NCBI GenBank assembly: GCA_036785325.1
Contig: JAXIVH010000050.1
Coordinates: forward strand, 310,001-374,000
Source of the DNA: Urophycis tenuis
Lineage: Eukaryota; Chordata; Actinopteri; Gadiformes; Phycidae
DNA: 64,000 bases
Direction of reading: 5' to 3'
Numbering within the stretch: position 1 is the stretch's first letter; every line of letters starts with the position of its first letter. Below the pieces are notes generated by a model. That model saw only the letters and a list, made by a program, of their open reading frames with translations, did no database searches and had not been told where the DNA came from. Below, piece after piece: positions 12,113 to 24,788 of this stretch. A program made the translations under genes and the position numbers.

Positions 12113-13373
12113 CCAACAGAACACACATGAATCAGCTTATTATTTTGACGACCCATGGGCAAATATAGTCATGCCATACGTCGTTGGAAAGCTTAGATTT
12201 CCCCGTTTAAAATGAGCCCATCTCCGAGCAATTTGGTTGCTCACAGACAAATCTGCGTCAGGTTGACTGAAGTCTACACAGCAGCTAAAGACATACCTTC
12301 AACGTTTCAATTAACATCAATCTTTCCTTACAGAACACAAATTAATTAGCTTAGTATTTCAACGACCCATGAGTCAATATAGTCTTGCCATACGCCGTTG
12401 GAAAGCTTAGATTTCCCCGCTTAAAATGAGCCCATCCGCGAGCAGTCTGGTTGATCACAGACTAAACTGCGTCAGGTTGACTGAAGTCTACCCAGCAGCT
12501 AAAAACATACCTTAAACGTTTCAATTAACATCAATCTTTCCTTACAGAACACAAATTAATTAGCTTAGTATTTCAACGACCCTTTGGTGAATATAGTCTT
12601 GCCATACGCCGTTGGAAAGCTTAGATTTCCCTGCTTAAAATGAGCCCATCCGCGAGCAGTCTGGTTGATCACAGACTAAACTGCGTCAGGTTGACTGAAG
12701 TCTACCCAGCAGCTAAAAACATACCTTCAACGTTTCAATTAACATCAATCTTTCCTTACAGAACACAAATTAATTAGCTTAGTATTTCAACGACCCATGA
12801 GTCGATATAGTCTTGCCATACGCCGTTGGGAAGCTTAGATTTCCCCGCTTAAAATGAGCCCATCCGCGAGCAGTCTGGTTGATCAAAGACTAAACTGCGT
12901 CAGGTTGACTGAAGTCTACCCAGCAGCTAAAAACATACCTTCAACGTTTCAATTAACATCAATCTTTCCTTACAGAACACAAATTAATTAGCTTAGTATT
13001 TCAACGACCCTTTGGTGAATATAGTCTTGCCATACGCCGTTGGAAAGCTTAGATTTCCCCGCTTATAATGAGCCCATCCCCGAGAAATTTGGTTGCTCAC
13101 AGACTAAACTGCGTCAGGTTGACTGAAGTCTACCCAGCAGCTAAAAACATACCTTCAACGTTTCAATTAACATCAATCTTTCCTTACAGAACACAAATTA
13201 ATTAGCTTAGTATTTCAACGACCCATGAGTCGATATAGTCTTGCCATACGCCGTTGGAAAGCTTAGATTTCCCCGCTTATAATGAGCCCATCCGCGAGCA
13301 GTCTGGTTGATCACAGACTAAACTGCGTCAGGTTGACTGAAGTCTACCCAGCAGCTAAAAACATACCTTCAAC
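12113..13373. repeat. 214-bp satellite, S5 (6 monomers)
   Basis: The first monomer has the private TATTTTGACGACC. A later monomer has GATCAAAGAC. Both recur 2231 bp downstream in S6. The last monomer before copy 5 is an ordinary one, not a leader monomer. Confidence 0.95.
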
Positions 13374-14343
13374 TTTTCAATTCACACGTTTTTTTTGTAA
13401 TACGTGTAGCTATGATAAAGGACACATGTTTTGGCCTGTTTTATTATTCATAGTTGGCTTAACAGTAATAGAATATTATTATATGCTATAAGTGACCAGA
13501 CGTCCGAGATCAAAACTGGGAGCATAATCCCCGAGAAGGGGGAAAAAAAGGGTCAGCTATGTTTAAGTATATATATATATGTGTGTGTATATATGCGTGT
13601 GTGTGTGTGTATATATGCGCGTGTGTGTGTGTGTGTGTGTGTTTTAATCACTTACTTGGAACGGCATGATCCCACATCGCTGTGAAGGGATGGCGTTAAC
13701 CAGGTGGGCGTGCAACCCCTCGAGAGAGTTGCTGCCTCACCGGCACTTGTACTTGTTCAGCCGGATGCAGTTCTTCACAACCACCTTCACAGAGACATAC
13801 AGCTGTATGCCAGGGGGGTCATGTAACACACAACCTATTGCAAGGTCCTCATTTATGCTGGTGTAATTTTGAAATGTTACCATATACAAGTTTGAATGGT
13901 TTTGACACACGATGACTGCAGAGACAGCTGCAGGATGGCCCACGAAGCAGGACGGAGGGGGCCTGTGGCTGTGCGGGGAGGACCAGCGGTATGGGTGCTG
14001 CCGACACAGGGGGCGGGCGGGCCACAGGCTGACGCAGCAGGAGGCCTCGGCTGGAGGCGGGTGGGCGCAGGAGGCTTCGGCCGGGTGGAGGACGACAACG
14101 CAGTGGGCTGAACGGGCCGGTTGGTGGGAGTCACAGGCTCTGGCTCATCAACAAATAACCTGGAAATATAAAATACACACGTGATCAGTATTGATATTGA
14201 TATCTTTTATAAGAACACTGTTCATACCGTTTACACTTTTTATACAACTGTTTATACAATGTCCATACTGTTTATTTATTAATGTTTATCACTGAAAAAT
14301 AAAGGTGACTTGGTATGACTTGTGTGCTATTTTCTTTCCACAG
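13374..14343. repeat. 1-kb composite block, copy 5
   Basis: Matches copy 4 at an offset of 2231 bp, including the same short microsatellite (about 13568-13641) and the same relic variants. It is part of a recent duplication of block plus six monomers. Confidence 0.9.
13656..14159 (-). pseudogene. Exon-like relic, copy 5, with premature stop
   Basis: Translation is identical to copy 4 in both frames, including NYTSINED and the stop after KYKCR. Confidence 0.45.
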
Positions 14344-16246
14344 CCAACAGAACACACATGAATCAGCTTATTATTTTGACGACCCATGGGCAAATATAGT
14401 CATGCCATACGTCGTTGGAAAGCTTAGATTTCCCCGTTTAAAATGAGCCCATCTCCGAGCAATTTGGTTGCTCACAGACAAATCTGCGTCAGGTTGACTG
14501 AAGTCTACACAGCAGCTAAAGACATACCTTCAACGTTTCAATTAACATCAATCTTTCCTTACAGAACACAAATTAATTAGCTTAGTATTTCAACGACCCA
14601 TGAGTCAATATAGTCTTGCCATACGCCGTTGGAAAGCTTAGATTTCCCCGCTTAAAATGAGCCCATCCGCGAGCAGTCTGGTTGATCACAGACTAAACTG
14701 CGTCAGGTTGACTGAAGTCTACCCAGCAGCTAAAAACATACCTTAAACGTTTCAATTAACATCAATCTTTCCTTACAGAACACAAATTAATTAGCTTAGT
14801 ATTTCAACGACCCTTTGGTGAATATAGTCTTGCCATACGCCGTTGGAAAGCTTAGATTTCCCTGCTTAAAATGAGCCCATCCGCGAGCAGTCTGGTTGAT
14901 CACAGACTAAACTGCGTCAGGTTGACTGAAGTCTACCCAGCAGCTAAAAACATACCTTCAACGTTTCAATTAACATCAATCTTTCCTTACAGAACACAAA
15001 TTAATTAGCTTAGTATTTCAACGACCCATGAGTCGATATAGTCTTGCCATACGCCGTTGGGAAGCTTAGATTTCCCCGCTTAAAATGAGCCCATCCGCGA
15101 GCAGTCTGGTTGATCAAAGACTAAACTGCGTCAGGTTGACTGAAGTCTACCCAGCAGCTAAAAACATACCTTCAACGTTTCAATTAACATCAATCTTTCC
15201 TTACAGAACACAAATTAATTAGCTTAGTATTTCAACAACCCTTTGGTGAATATAGTCTTGCCATACGCCGTTGGAAAGCTTAGATTTCCCCGCTTATAAT
15301 GAGCCCATCCCCGAGAAATTTGGTTGCTCACAGACTAAACTGCGTCAGGTTGACTGAAGTCTACCCAGCAGCTAAAAACATACCTTCAACGTTTCAATTA
15401 ACATCAATCTTTCCTTACAGAACACAAATTAATTAGCTTAGTATTTCAACGACCCATGAGTCGATATAGTCTTGCCATACGCCGTTGGAAAGCTTAGATT
15501 TCCCCGCTTATAATGAGCCCATCCGCGAGCAGTCTGTTTGATCACAGACTAAACTGCGTCAGGTTGACTGAAGTCTACCCAGCAGCTAAAAACATACCTT
15601 CAACGTTTCAATTAACATCAATCTTTCCTTACAGAACACAAATTAATTAGCTTAGTATTTCAACGACCCTTTGGTGAATATAGTCTTGCCATACGCCGTT
15701 GGAAAGCTTAGATTTCCCCGCTTATAATGAGCCCATCCCCGAGCAATTTGGTTGCTCACAGACAAAACTGCGTCAGGTTGACTGAAGTCTACCCAGCAGC
15801 TAAAAACATACCTTCAACGTTTCAATTAACATCAATCTTTCCTTACAGAACACAAATTAATTAGCTTAGTATTTCAACGACCAATGAGTCAATATAGTCT
15901 TGCCATACGCCGTTGGAAAGCTTAGATTTCCCCGCTTAAAATGAGCCCATCCGCGAGCAGTCTGCTTGCTCACAGACAAAACTGCGTCAGGTTGACTGAA
16001 GTCTACCCAGCAGCTAAAAACATACCTTCAACGTTTCAATTAAGATCAATCTTTCAATAAAGAACAGAAATTAATTAGCTTAGTATTTCAACGACCCATG
16101 ACTCAATATAGTCTTGCCATACGCCGTTGGGAACCTTAGATTTCCCCGCTTAAAATGAGCCCATCCCCGAGCAATTTGGTTGCTCACAGACAAAACTGCG
16201 TCAGGTTGACTGAAGTCTACCCAGCAGCTAAAAACATACCTTCAAC
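14344..16246. repeat. 214-bp satellite, S6 (9 monomers)
   Basis: The first six monomers match S5 (offset 2231). The last part switches to the leader series that precedes type-A blocks (ACCAATGAGTC, CTGCTTGCTC, TCAATAAAGAACAG, GGGAACC). A GTCTGTTTGATC variant at about 15532 is noteworthy because the right boundary of region 3 (60970) has a similar CTGTTGATC. Confidence 0.95.
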
Positions 16247-16493
16247 TTTTCAAGTCACGCGTTTTTTTTGTAACACGTGTAGCTATGATAAAGGACACAT
16301 GTTTTGGCCTGTTTTATTATTCATAGTTGGCTTAACAGTAATAGAATATTATTGTATGCTATAAGTGACCAGACGTCCGAGATCAAAACTGGGAGCATAA
16401 TCCCCGAGAAGGGGGAAAAAAAGGGTCAGCTATGTTTAAGTATATATATATATGTGTGTATATATAAGTGTGTGTGTGTGTGTATATATGCGC

Positions 16494-16536
<43 letters not shown>

Positions 16537-17234
16537 AATCACTTACTTGGAACGGCATGATCCCACATCGCTGTGAAGGGACGGCGTTAACCAGGTGGGC
16601 GTGCAACCCCTCGAGAGAGTTGCTGCCTCACCGGCACTTGTACTTGTTCAGCCGGATGCAGTTCTTCACAACCACCTTCACAGAGACATACAGCTGTATG
16701 CCAGGGGGGTCATGTAACACACAACCTATTGCAAGGTCCTCATTTATGCTGGTGTCATTTTGAAATGTTACCATATACAAGTTTGAATGGTTTTGACACA
16801 CGATGACTGCAGAGACAGCTGCAGGATGGCCCACGAAGCAGGACGGAGGGGGCCTGTGGCTGTGCGGGGAGGACCAGCGGTATGGGTGCTGCCGACACAG
16901 GGGGCGGGCGGGCCACAGGCTGACGCAGCAGGAGGCCTCGGCTGGAGGCGGGTGGGCGCAGGAGGCTTCGGCCGGGTGGAGGACGACAACGCAGTGGGCT
17001 GAACGGGCCGGTTGGTGGGAGTCACAGGCTCTGGCTCATCAACAAATAACCTGGAAATATAAAATACACACGTGATCAGTATTGATATTGATATCTTTTA
17101 TAAGAACACTGTTCATACCGTTTACACTTTTTATACAACTGTTTATACAATGTCCATACTGTTTATTTATTAATGTTTATCACTGAAAAATAAAGGTGAC
17201 TTGGTATGACTTGTGTGCTATTTTCTTTCCACAG
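16247..17234. repeat. 1-kb composite block, copy 6
   Basis: Type-A block with TAACACGTGTAGC at the left edge and the microsatellite at about 16441-16531. It pairs closely with copy 7, 1393 bp on, as copy 1 does with copy 2. Confidence 0.9.
16547..17050 (-). pseudogene. Exon-like relic, copy 6, with premature stop
   Basis: Shares the CGA to TGA stop after KYKCR, but keeps NDTSINED. On + it has GAAGGGACGG, a variant shared only with copies 1 and 13. Confidence 0.45.
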
Positions 17235-17639
17235 CCAACAGAACACACATGAATCAGCTTATTATTTCGACGACCCATGGGCAAATATAGTCATGCCATA
17301 CGTCGTTGGAAAGCTTAGATTTCCCCGTTTAAAATGAGCCCATCTCCGAGAAATTTGGTTGCTCACAGACAAATCTGCGTCAGGTTGACTGAAGTCTACA
17401 CAGCAGCTAAAGACATACCTTCAACGTTTCAATTAACATCAATCTTTCCTTACAGAACACAAATGAATTAGCTTAGTATTTCAACGACCCTTTAGTGAAT
17501 ATAGACTTGCCATACGCCGTTGGAAAGCTTAGATTTCCCCGCTTAAAATGAGCCCATCCGCGAGCAGTCTGGTTGATCACAGACTAAACTGCGTCAGGTT
17601 GACTGAAGTCTACCCAGCAGCTAAAAACATACCTTCAAC
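17235..17639. repeat. 214-bp satellite, S7 (2 monomers)
   Basis: Same 405-bp arrangement as S2 and S13: the post-block diverged monomer, then the AAATGAATTAGC type-B leader. Confidence 0.95.
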
Positions 17640-17898
17640 TTTTCAATTCACGCGTTTTTTTTGTAATACGCGTAGCTCTGATAAAGGACACATGTTTTGG
17701 CCTGTTTTATTATTCATAGTTGGCTTAACAGTAATAGAATATTATTATATGCTATAAGTGACCAGACGTCCGAGATCAAAACTGGGAGCATAATCCCCGA
17801 GAAGGGGGAAAAAAAGGGTCAGCTATGTTTAAGTATATATATATATGTGTGTGTATATATGCGAGTGTGTGTGTGTGTGTGTATATATGCGCGCGCGC

Positions 17899-17947
<49 letters not shown>

Positions 17948-18647
17948 TTAATCACTTACTTGGAACGGCATGATCCCATATCGCTGTGAAGGGATGGCGT
18001 TAACCAGGTGGGCGTGCAACCCCTCGAGAGAGTTGCTGCCTCGCCGGCACTTGTACTTGTTCAGCCGGATGCAGTTCTTCACAACCACCTTCACAGAGAC
18101 ATACAGCTGTATGCCAGGGGGGTCCTGTAACACACAACCTATTGCAAGGTCCTCATTTATGCTGGTGTCATTTTGAAATGTTACCATATACAAGTTTGAA
18201 TGGTTTTGACACATGATGACTGCAGAGACAGCTGCAGGATGGCCCACGAAGCAGGACGGAGGGGGCCTGTGGCTGTGCGGGGAGGACCAGCGGTATGGGT
18301 GCTGCCGACACAGGGGGCGGGCGGGCCACAGGCTGATGCAGCAGGAGGCCTCGGCTGGAGGCGGGTGGGCGCAGGAGGCTTCGGCCGGGTGGAGGACGAC
18401 AACGCAGTGGGCTGAACGGGCCGGTTGGTGGGAGTCACAGGCTCTGGCTCATCAACAAATAACCTGGAAATATAAAATACACACGTGATCAGTATTGATA
18501 TTGATATCTTTTATAAGAACACTGTTCATACCGTTTACACTTTTTATACAACTGTTTATACAATGTCCATACTGTTTATTTATTAATGTTTATCACTGAA
18601 AAATAAAGGTGACTTGGTATGACTTGTGTGCTATTTTCTTTCCACAG
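17640..18647. repeat. 1-kb composite block, copy 7 (type-B leader)
   Basis: TAATACGCGTAGCTCTG left edge; microsatellite at about 17834-17946 with a GCGCGCGC run. With copy 8 it forms a pair duplicated about 4.31 kb downstream as copies 9 and 10. Confidence 0.9.
17960..18463 (-). pseudogene. Exon-like relic, copy 7, open
   Basis: Open zero frame with QDPPG and IPSQRY, plus a private Val to Met (VIMCQN) caused by ACATGATG on +. Confidence 0.45.
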
Positions 18648-19478
18648 CCAACAGAACACACATGAATCAGCTTATTATTTCGACGACCCATGGGCAAATA
18701 TAGTCATGCCATACGTCGTTGGAAAGCTTAGATTTCCCCGTTTAAAATGAGCCCATCTCCGAGCAATTTGGTTGCTCACAGACAAATCTGCGTCAGGTTG
18801 ACTGAAGTCTACACAGCAGCTAAAGACATACCTTCAACGTTTCAATTAACATCAATCTTTCCTTACAGAACACAAATTAATTAGCTTAGTATTTCAACGA
18901 CCCTTTAGTGAATATAGTCTTGCCATACGCCGTTAGAAAGCTTAGATTTCCCCGCTTATAATGAGCCCATCCTCAAGCAATTTGGTTGCTCAGAGACAAA
19001 ACTGTGTCAGGTTGACTGAAGTCTACCCAGCAGCTAAAAACATACCTTCAACGTTTCAATTAACATCAATCTTTCCTTACAGATCAAATTAATTAGCTTA
19101 GTATTTCAACGACCAATGAGTCAATATAGTCTTGCCATACGCCGTTGGAAAGCTTAGATTTTCCCGCTTAAAATGAGCCCATCCGCGAGCAGTCTGCTTG
19201 CTCACAGACAAAACTGCGTCAGGTTGACTGAAGTCTACCCAGCAGCTAAAAACATACCTTCAACGTTTCAATTAAGATCAATCTTTCAATAAAGAACAGA
19301 AATTAATTAGCTTAGTATTTCAACGACCCATGACTCAATATAGTCTTGCCATACGCCGTTGGGAACCTTAGATTTCCCCGCTTAAAATGAGCCCATCCCC
19401 GAGCAATTTGGTTGCTCACAGACAAAACTGCGTCAGGTTGACTGAAGTCTACCCAGCAGCTAAAAACATACCTTCAAC
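18648..19478. repeat. 214-bp satellite, S8 (4 monomers)
   Basis: 831 bp; two bases shorter than its sister S10 because AGATCACAAATT has become AGATCAAATT near 19081. Shares private CGCCGTTAGAAAGC and CCTCAAGCAATT with S10. Confidence 0.95.
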
Positions 19479-19725
19479 TTTTCAATTCACGCGTTTTTTT
19501 TGTAACACGTGTAGCTATGATAAAGGACACATGTTTTGGCCTGTTTTATTATTCATAGTTGGCTTAACAGTAATAGAATATTATTATATGCTATAAGTGA
19601 CCAGACGTCCGAGATCAAAACTGGGAGCATAATCCCCGAGAAGGGGGAAAAAAAGGGTCAGCTATGTTCAAGTATATATATATATGTGTGTGTATATGTG
19701 CATGTGTGTGTGTGTATATATGCGC

Positions 19726-19775
<50 letters not shown>

Positions 19776-20476
19776 TTTAATCACTTACTTGGATCGGCAT
19801 AATCCCACATCGCTGTGAAGGGATGGCGTTAACCAGGTGGGCGTGCAACCCCTCGAGAGAGTTGCTGCCTCACCGGCACTTGTACTTGTTCAGCCGGATG
19901 CAGTTCTTCACAACCACCTTCACAGAGACATACAGCTGTATGCCAGGGGGGTCATGTAACACACAACCTATTGCAAGGTCCTCATTTATGCTGGTGTCAT
20001 TTTGAAATGTTACCATATACAAGTTTGAATGGTTTTGACACACGATGACTGCAGAGACAGCTGCAGGATGGCCCACGAAGCAGGACGGAGGGGGCCTGTG
20101 GCTGTGCGGGGAGGACCAGCGGTATGGGTGCTGCCGACACAGGGGGCGGGCGGGCCACAGGCTGACGCAGCAGGAGGCCTCGGCCGGAGGCGGGTGGGCG
20201 CAGGAGGCTTCGGCCGGGTGGAGGACGACAACGCAGTGGGCTGAACGGGCCGGTTGGTGGGAGTCACAGGCTCTGGCTCATCAACAAATAACCTGGAAAT
20301 ATAAAATACACACGTGATCAGTATTGATATTGATATCTTTTATAAGAACACTGTTCATACCGTTTACACTTTTTATACAACTGTTTATACAATGTCCATA
20401 CTGTTTATTTATTAATGTTTATCACTGAAAAATAAAGGTGACTTGGTATGACTTGTGTGCTATTTTCTTTCCACAG
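19479..20476. repeat. 1-kb composite block, copy 8
   Basis: The microsatellite (about 19673-19774) starts after GTTCAAG rather than GTTTAAG and contains an internal TATATG; the post-microsatellite sequence reads TTGGATCGGCATAATCCC. These marks are shared with copy 10, and the last also with copy 12. Confidence 0.9.
19789..20292 (-). pseudogene. Exon-like relic, copy 8, with premature stop
   Basis: Stop after KYKCR; the last codons before the donor read MPIQ instead of MPFQ. A private change gives RLRPRPP in the Pro-rich frame. Confidence 0.45.
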
Positions 20477-21951
20477 CCAACAGAACACACATGAATCAGC
20501 TTATTATTTCGACGACCCATGGGCAAATATAGTCATGCCATACGTCGTTGGAAAGCTTAGATTTCCCCGTTTAAAATGAGCCCATCTCCGAGCAATTTGG
20601 TTGCTCACAGACAAATCTGCATCAGGTTGACTGAAGTCTACACAGCAGCTAAAGACATACCTTCAACGTTTCAATTAACATCAATCTTTCCTTACAGAAC
20701 ACAAATTAATTAGCTTAGTATTTCAACGACCCTTTAGTGAATATAGTCTTGCCATACGCCGTTGGAAAGCTTAGATTTCCCCGCTTAAAATGAGCCCATC
20801 CTCGAGCAGTCTGGTTGATCACAGACTAAACTGCGTCAGGTTGACTGAAGTCTACCCAGCAGCTAAAAACATACCTTCAACGTTTCAATTAACATCAATC
20901 TTTCCTTACAGAACACAAATTAATTAGCTTAGTATTTCAACGACCCATGAGTCAATATACTCTTGCCATACGCCGTTGGAAAGCTTAGATTTCCCCGCTT
21001 AAAATGAGCCCATCCGCGAGCAGTCTGGTTGATCACAGACTAAACTGCGTCAGGTTGACTGAAGTCTACCCAGCAGCTAAAAACATACCTTCAACGTTTC
21101 AATTAACATCAATCTTTCCTTACAGAACACAAATTAATTAGCTTAGTATTTCAATGACCCATGAGTCAATATAGTCTTGCCATACGCCGTTGGAAAGCTG
21201 AGATTTCCCCGCTTAAAATGAGCCCATCCGCGAGCAGTCTGGTTGATCACAGACTAAACTGCGTCAGGTTGACTGAAGTCTACCCAGCAGCTAAAAACAT
21301 ACCTTCAACGTTTCAATTAACATCAATCTTTCCTTACAGAACACAAATTAATTAGCTTAGTATTTCAATGACCCATGAGTCAATATAGTCTTGCCATACG
21401 CCGTTGGAAAGCTGAGATTTCCCCGCTTAAAATGAGCCCATCCGCGAGCAGTCTGGTTGATCACAGACTAAACTGCGTCAGGTTGAATGAAGTCTACCCA
21501 GCAGCTAAAAACATACCTTTAACGTTTCAATTAACATCAATCTTTCCTTACAGAACACAAATTAATTAGCTTAGTATTTCAACGACCCTTTGGTGAATAT
21601 AGTCTTGCCATACGCCGTTGAAAAGCTTAGATTTCCCCGCTTATAATGAGCCCATCCCCAAGCAATTTGGTTGCTCAGAGACAAAACTGCGTCAGGTTGA
21701 CTGAAGTCTACACAGCAGCTAAAGACATACCTTCAACGTTTCAATTAACATCAATCTTTCCTTACAGAACACAAATGAATTAGCTTAGTATTTCAACGAC
21801 CCTTTAGTGAATATAGACTTGCCATACGCCGTTGGAAAGCTTAGATTTCCCCGCTTAAAATGAGCCCATCCGCGAGCAGTCTGGTTGATCACAGACTAAA
21901 CTGCGTCAGGTTGACTGAAGTCTACCCAGCAGCTAAAAACATACCTTCAAC
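20477..21951. repeat. 214-bp satellite, S9 (7 monomers)
   Basis: Contains two adjacent monomers (21161 and 21375) in which GCTTAG is GCTGAG, which removes the usual stop and opens a 64-codon frame in each. The same pair recurs at 25045 and 25259 in S11. Confidence 0.95.
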
Positions 21952-22221
21952 TTTTCAATTCACGCGTTTTTTTTGTAATACGCGTAGCTCTGATAAAGGA
22001 CACATGTTTTGGCCTGTTTTATTATTCATAGTTGGCTTAACAGTAATAGAATATTATTATATGCTATAAGTGACCAGACGTCCGAGATCAAACCTGGGAG
22101 CATAATCCCCGAGAAGGGGGAAAAAAAGGGTCAGCTATGTTTAAGTATATATATATATGTGTGTGTATATATGCGAGTGTGTGTGTGTGTGTGTATATAT
22201 GCGCGCGCGCGTGTGTGTGTG

Positions 22222-22257
<36 letters not shown>

Positions 22258-22957
22258 TTAATCACTTACTTGGAACGGCATGATCCCATATCGCTGTGAA
22301 GGGATGGCGTTAACCAGGTGGGCGTGCAACCCCTCGAGAGAGTTGCTGCCTCGCCGGCACTTGTACTTGTTCAGCCGGATGCAGTTCTTCACAACCACCT
22401 TCACAGAGACATACAGCTGTATGCCAGGGGGGTCCTGTAACACACAACCTATTGCAAGGTCCTCATTTATGCTGGTGTCATTTTGAAATGTTACCATATA
22501 CAAGTTTGAATGGTTTTGACACACGATGACTGCAGAGACAGCTGCAGGATGGCCCACGAAGCAGGACGGAGGGGGCCTGTGGCTGTGCGGGGAGGACCAG
22601 CGGTATGGGTGCTGCCGACACAGGGGGCGGGCGGGCCACAGGCTGATGCAGCAGGAGGCCTCGGCTGGAGGCGGGTGGGCGCAGGAGGCTTCGGCCGGGT
22701 GGAGGACGACAACGCAGTGGGCTGAACGGGCCGGTTGGTGGGAGTCACAGGCTCTGGCTCATCAACAAATAACCTGGAAATATAAAATACACACGTGATC
22801 AGTATTGATATTGATATCTTTTATAAGAACACTGTTCATACCGTTTACACTTTTTATACAACTGTTTATACAATGTCCATACTGTTTATTTATTAATGTT
22901 TATCACTGAAAAATAAAGGTGACTTGGTATGACTTGTGTGCTATTTTCTTTCCACAG
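21952..22957. repeat. 1-kb composite block, copy 9 (type-B leader)
   Basis: Sister of copy 7 at about 4.31 kb offset; shares AAACCTGGGAG with copy 2. Microsatellite at about 22146-22256. Confidence 0.9.
22270..22773 (-). pseudogene. Exon-like relic, copy 9, open
   Basis: QDPPG and IPSQRY with an open zero frame to the donor; differs from copy 7 in lacking the Val to Met change. Confidence 0.45.
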
Positions 22958-23790
22958 CCAACAGAACACACATGAATCAGCTTATTATTTCGACGACCCA
23001 TGGGCAAATATAGTCATGCCATACGTCGTTGGAAAGCTTAGATTTCCCCGTTTAAAATGAGCCCATCTCCGAGCAATTTGGTTGCTCACAGACAAATCTG
23101 CGTCAGGTTGACTGAAGTCTACACAGCAGCTAAAGACATACCTTCAACGTTTCAATTAACATCAATCTTTCCTTACAGAACACAAATTAATTAGCTTAGT
23201 ATTTCAACGACCCTTTAGTGAATATAGTCTTGCCATACGCCGTTAGAAAGCTTAGATTTCCCCGCTTATAATGAGCCCATCCTCAAGCAATTTGGTTGCT
23301 CAGAGACAAAACTGTGTCAGGTTGACTGAAGTCTACCCAGCAGCTAAAAACATACCTTCAACGTTTCAATTAACATCAATCTTTCCTTACAGATCACAAA
23401 TTAATTAGCTTAGTATTTCAACGACCAATGAGTCAATATAGTCTTGCCATACGCCGTTGGAAAGCTTAGATTTTCCCGCTTAAAATGAGCCCATCCGCGA
23501 GCAGTCTGCTTGCTCACAGACAAAACTGCGTCAGGTTGACTGAAGTCTACCCAGCAGCTAAAAACATACCTTCAACGTTTCAATTAAGATCAATCTTTCA
23601 ATAAAGAACAGAAATTAATTAGCTTAGTATTTCAACGACCCATGACTCAATATAGTCTTGCCATACGCCGTTGGGAACCTTAGATTTCCCCGCTTAAAAT
23701 GAGCCCATCCCCGAGCAATTTGGTTGCTCACAGACAAAACTGCGTCAGGTTGACTGAAGTCTACCCAGCAGCTAAAAACATACCTTCAAC
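22958..23790. repeat. 214-bp satellite, S10 (4 monomers)
   Basis: Sister of S8 at 4312 bp; holds the full AGATCACAAATT that S8 has shortened. Confidence 0.95.
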
Positions 23791-24037
23791 TTTTCAATTC
23801 ACGCGTTTTTTTTGTAACACGTGTAGCTATGATAAAGGACACATGTTTTGGCCTGTTTTATTATTCATAGTTGGCTTAACAGTAATAGAATATTATTATA
23901 TGCTATAAGTGACCAGACGTCCGAGATCAAAACTGGGAGCATAATCCCCGAGAAGGGGGAAAAAAAGGGTCAGCTATGTTCAAGTATATATATATATGTG
24001 TGTGTATATGTGCGTGTGTGTGTGTGTATATATGCGC

Positions 24038-24070
<33 letters not shown>

Positions 24071-24788
24071 TGTGTGTGTGTGTGTGTTTTAATCACTTAC
24101 TTGGATCGGCATAATCCCACATCGCTGTGAAGGGATGGCGTTAACCAGGTGGGCGTGCAACCCCTCGAGAGAGTTGCTGCCTCACCGGCACTTGTACTTG
24201 TTCAGCCGGATGCAGTTCTTCACAACCACCTTCACAGAGACATACAGCTGTATGCCAGGGGGGTCATGTAACACACAACCTATTGCAAGGTCCTCATTTA
24301 TGCTGGTGTCATTTTGAAATGTTACCATATACAAGTTTGAATGGTTTTGACACACGATGACTGCAGAGACAGCTGCAGGATGGCCCACGAAGCAGGACGG
24401 AGGGGGCCTGTGGCTGTGCGGGGAGGACCAGCGGTATGGGTGCTGCCGACACAGGGGGCGGGCGGGCCACAGGCTGACGCAGCAGGAGGCCTCGGCTGGA
24501 GGCGGGTGGGCGCAGGAGGCTTCGGCCGGGTGGAGGACGACAACGCAGTGGGCTGAACGGGCCGGTTGGTGGGAGTCACAGGCTCTGGCTCATCAACAAA
24601 TAACCTGGAAATATAAAATACACACGTGATCAGTATTGATATTGATATCTTTTATAAGAACACTGTTCATACCGTTTACACTTTTTATACAACTGTTTGT
24701 ACAATGTCCATACTGTTTATTTATTAATGTTTATCACTGAAAAATAAAGGTGACTTGGTATGACTTGTGTGCTATTTTCTTTCCACAG
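23791..24788. repeat. 1-kb composite block, copy 10
   Basis: Sister of copy 8 at 4312 bp. It has a private ACTGTTTGTACAATG (others ACTGTTTATAC), shared only with copy 12. Microsatellite at about 23985-24086. Confidence 0.9.
24101..24604 (-). pseudogene. Exon-like relic, copy 10, with premature stop
   Basis: Stop after KYKCR and MPIQ end, as copy 8, but without the private RLRPRPP change. Confidence 0.45.

Noticed and set aside
21161..21569. 64-codon ORFs in satellite monomers (MSQYSLAIRRWKAEISPL)
   Set aside because: Open only because GCTTAG is GCTGAG in these two monomers and their copies; nearly all others have the TAG stop.
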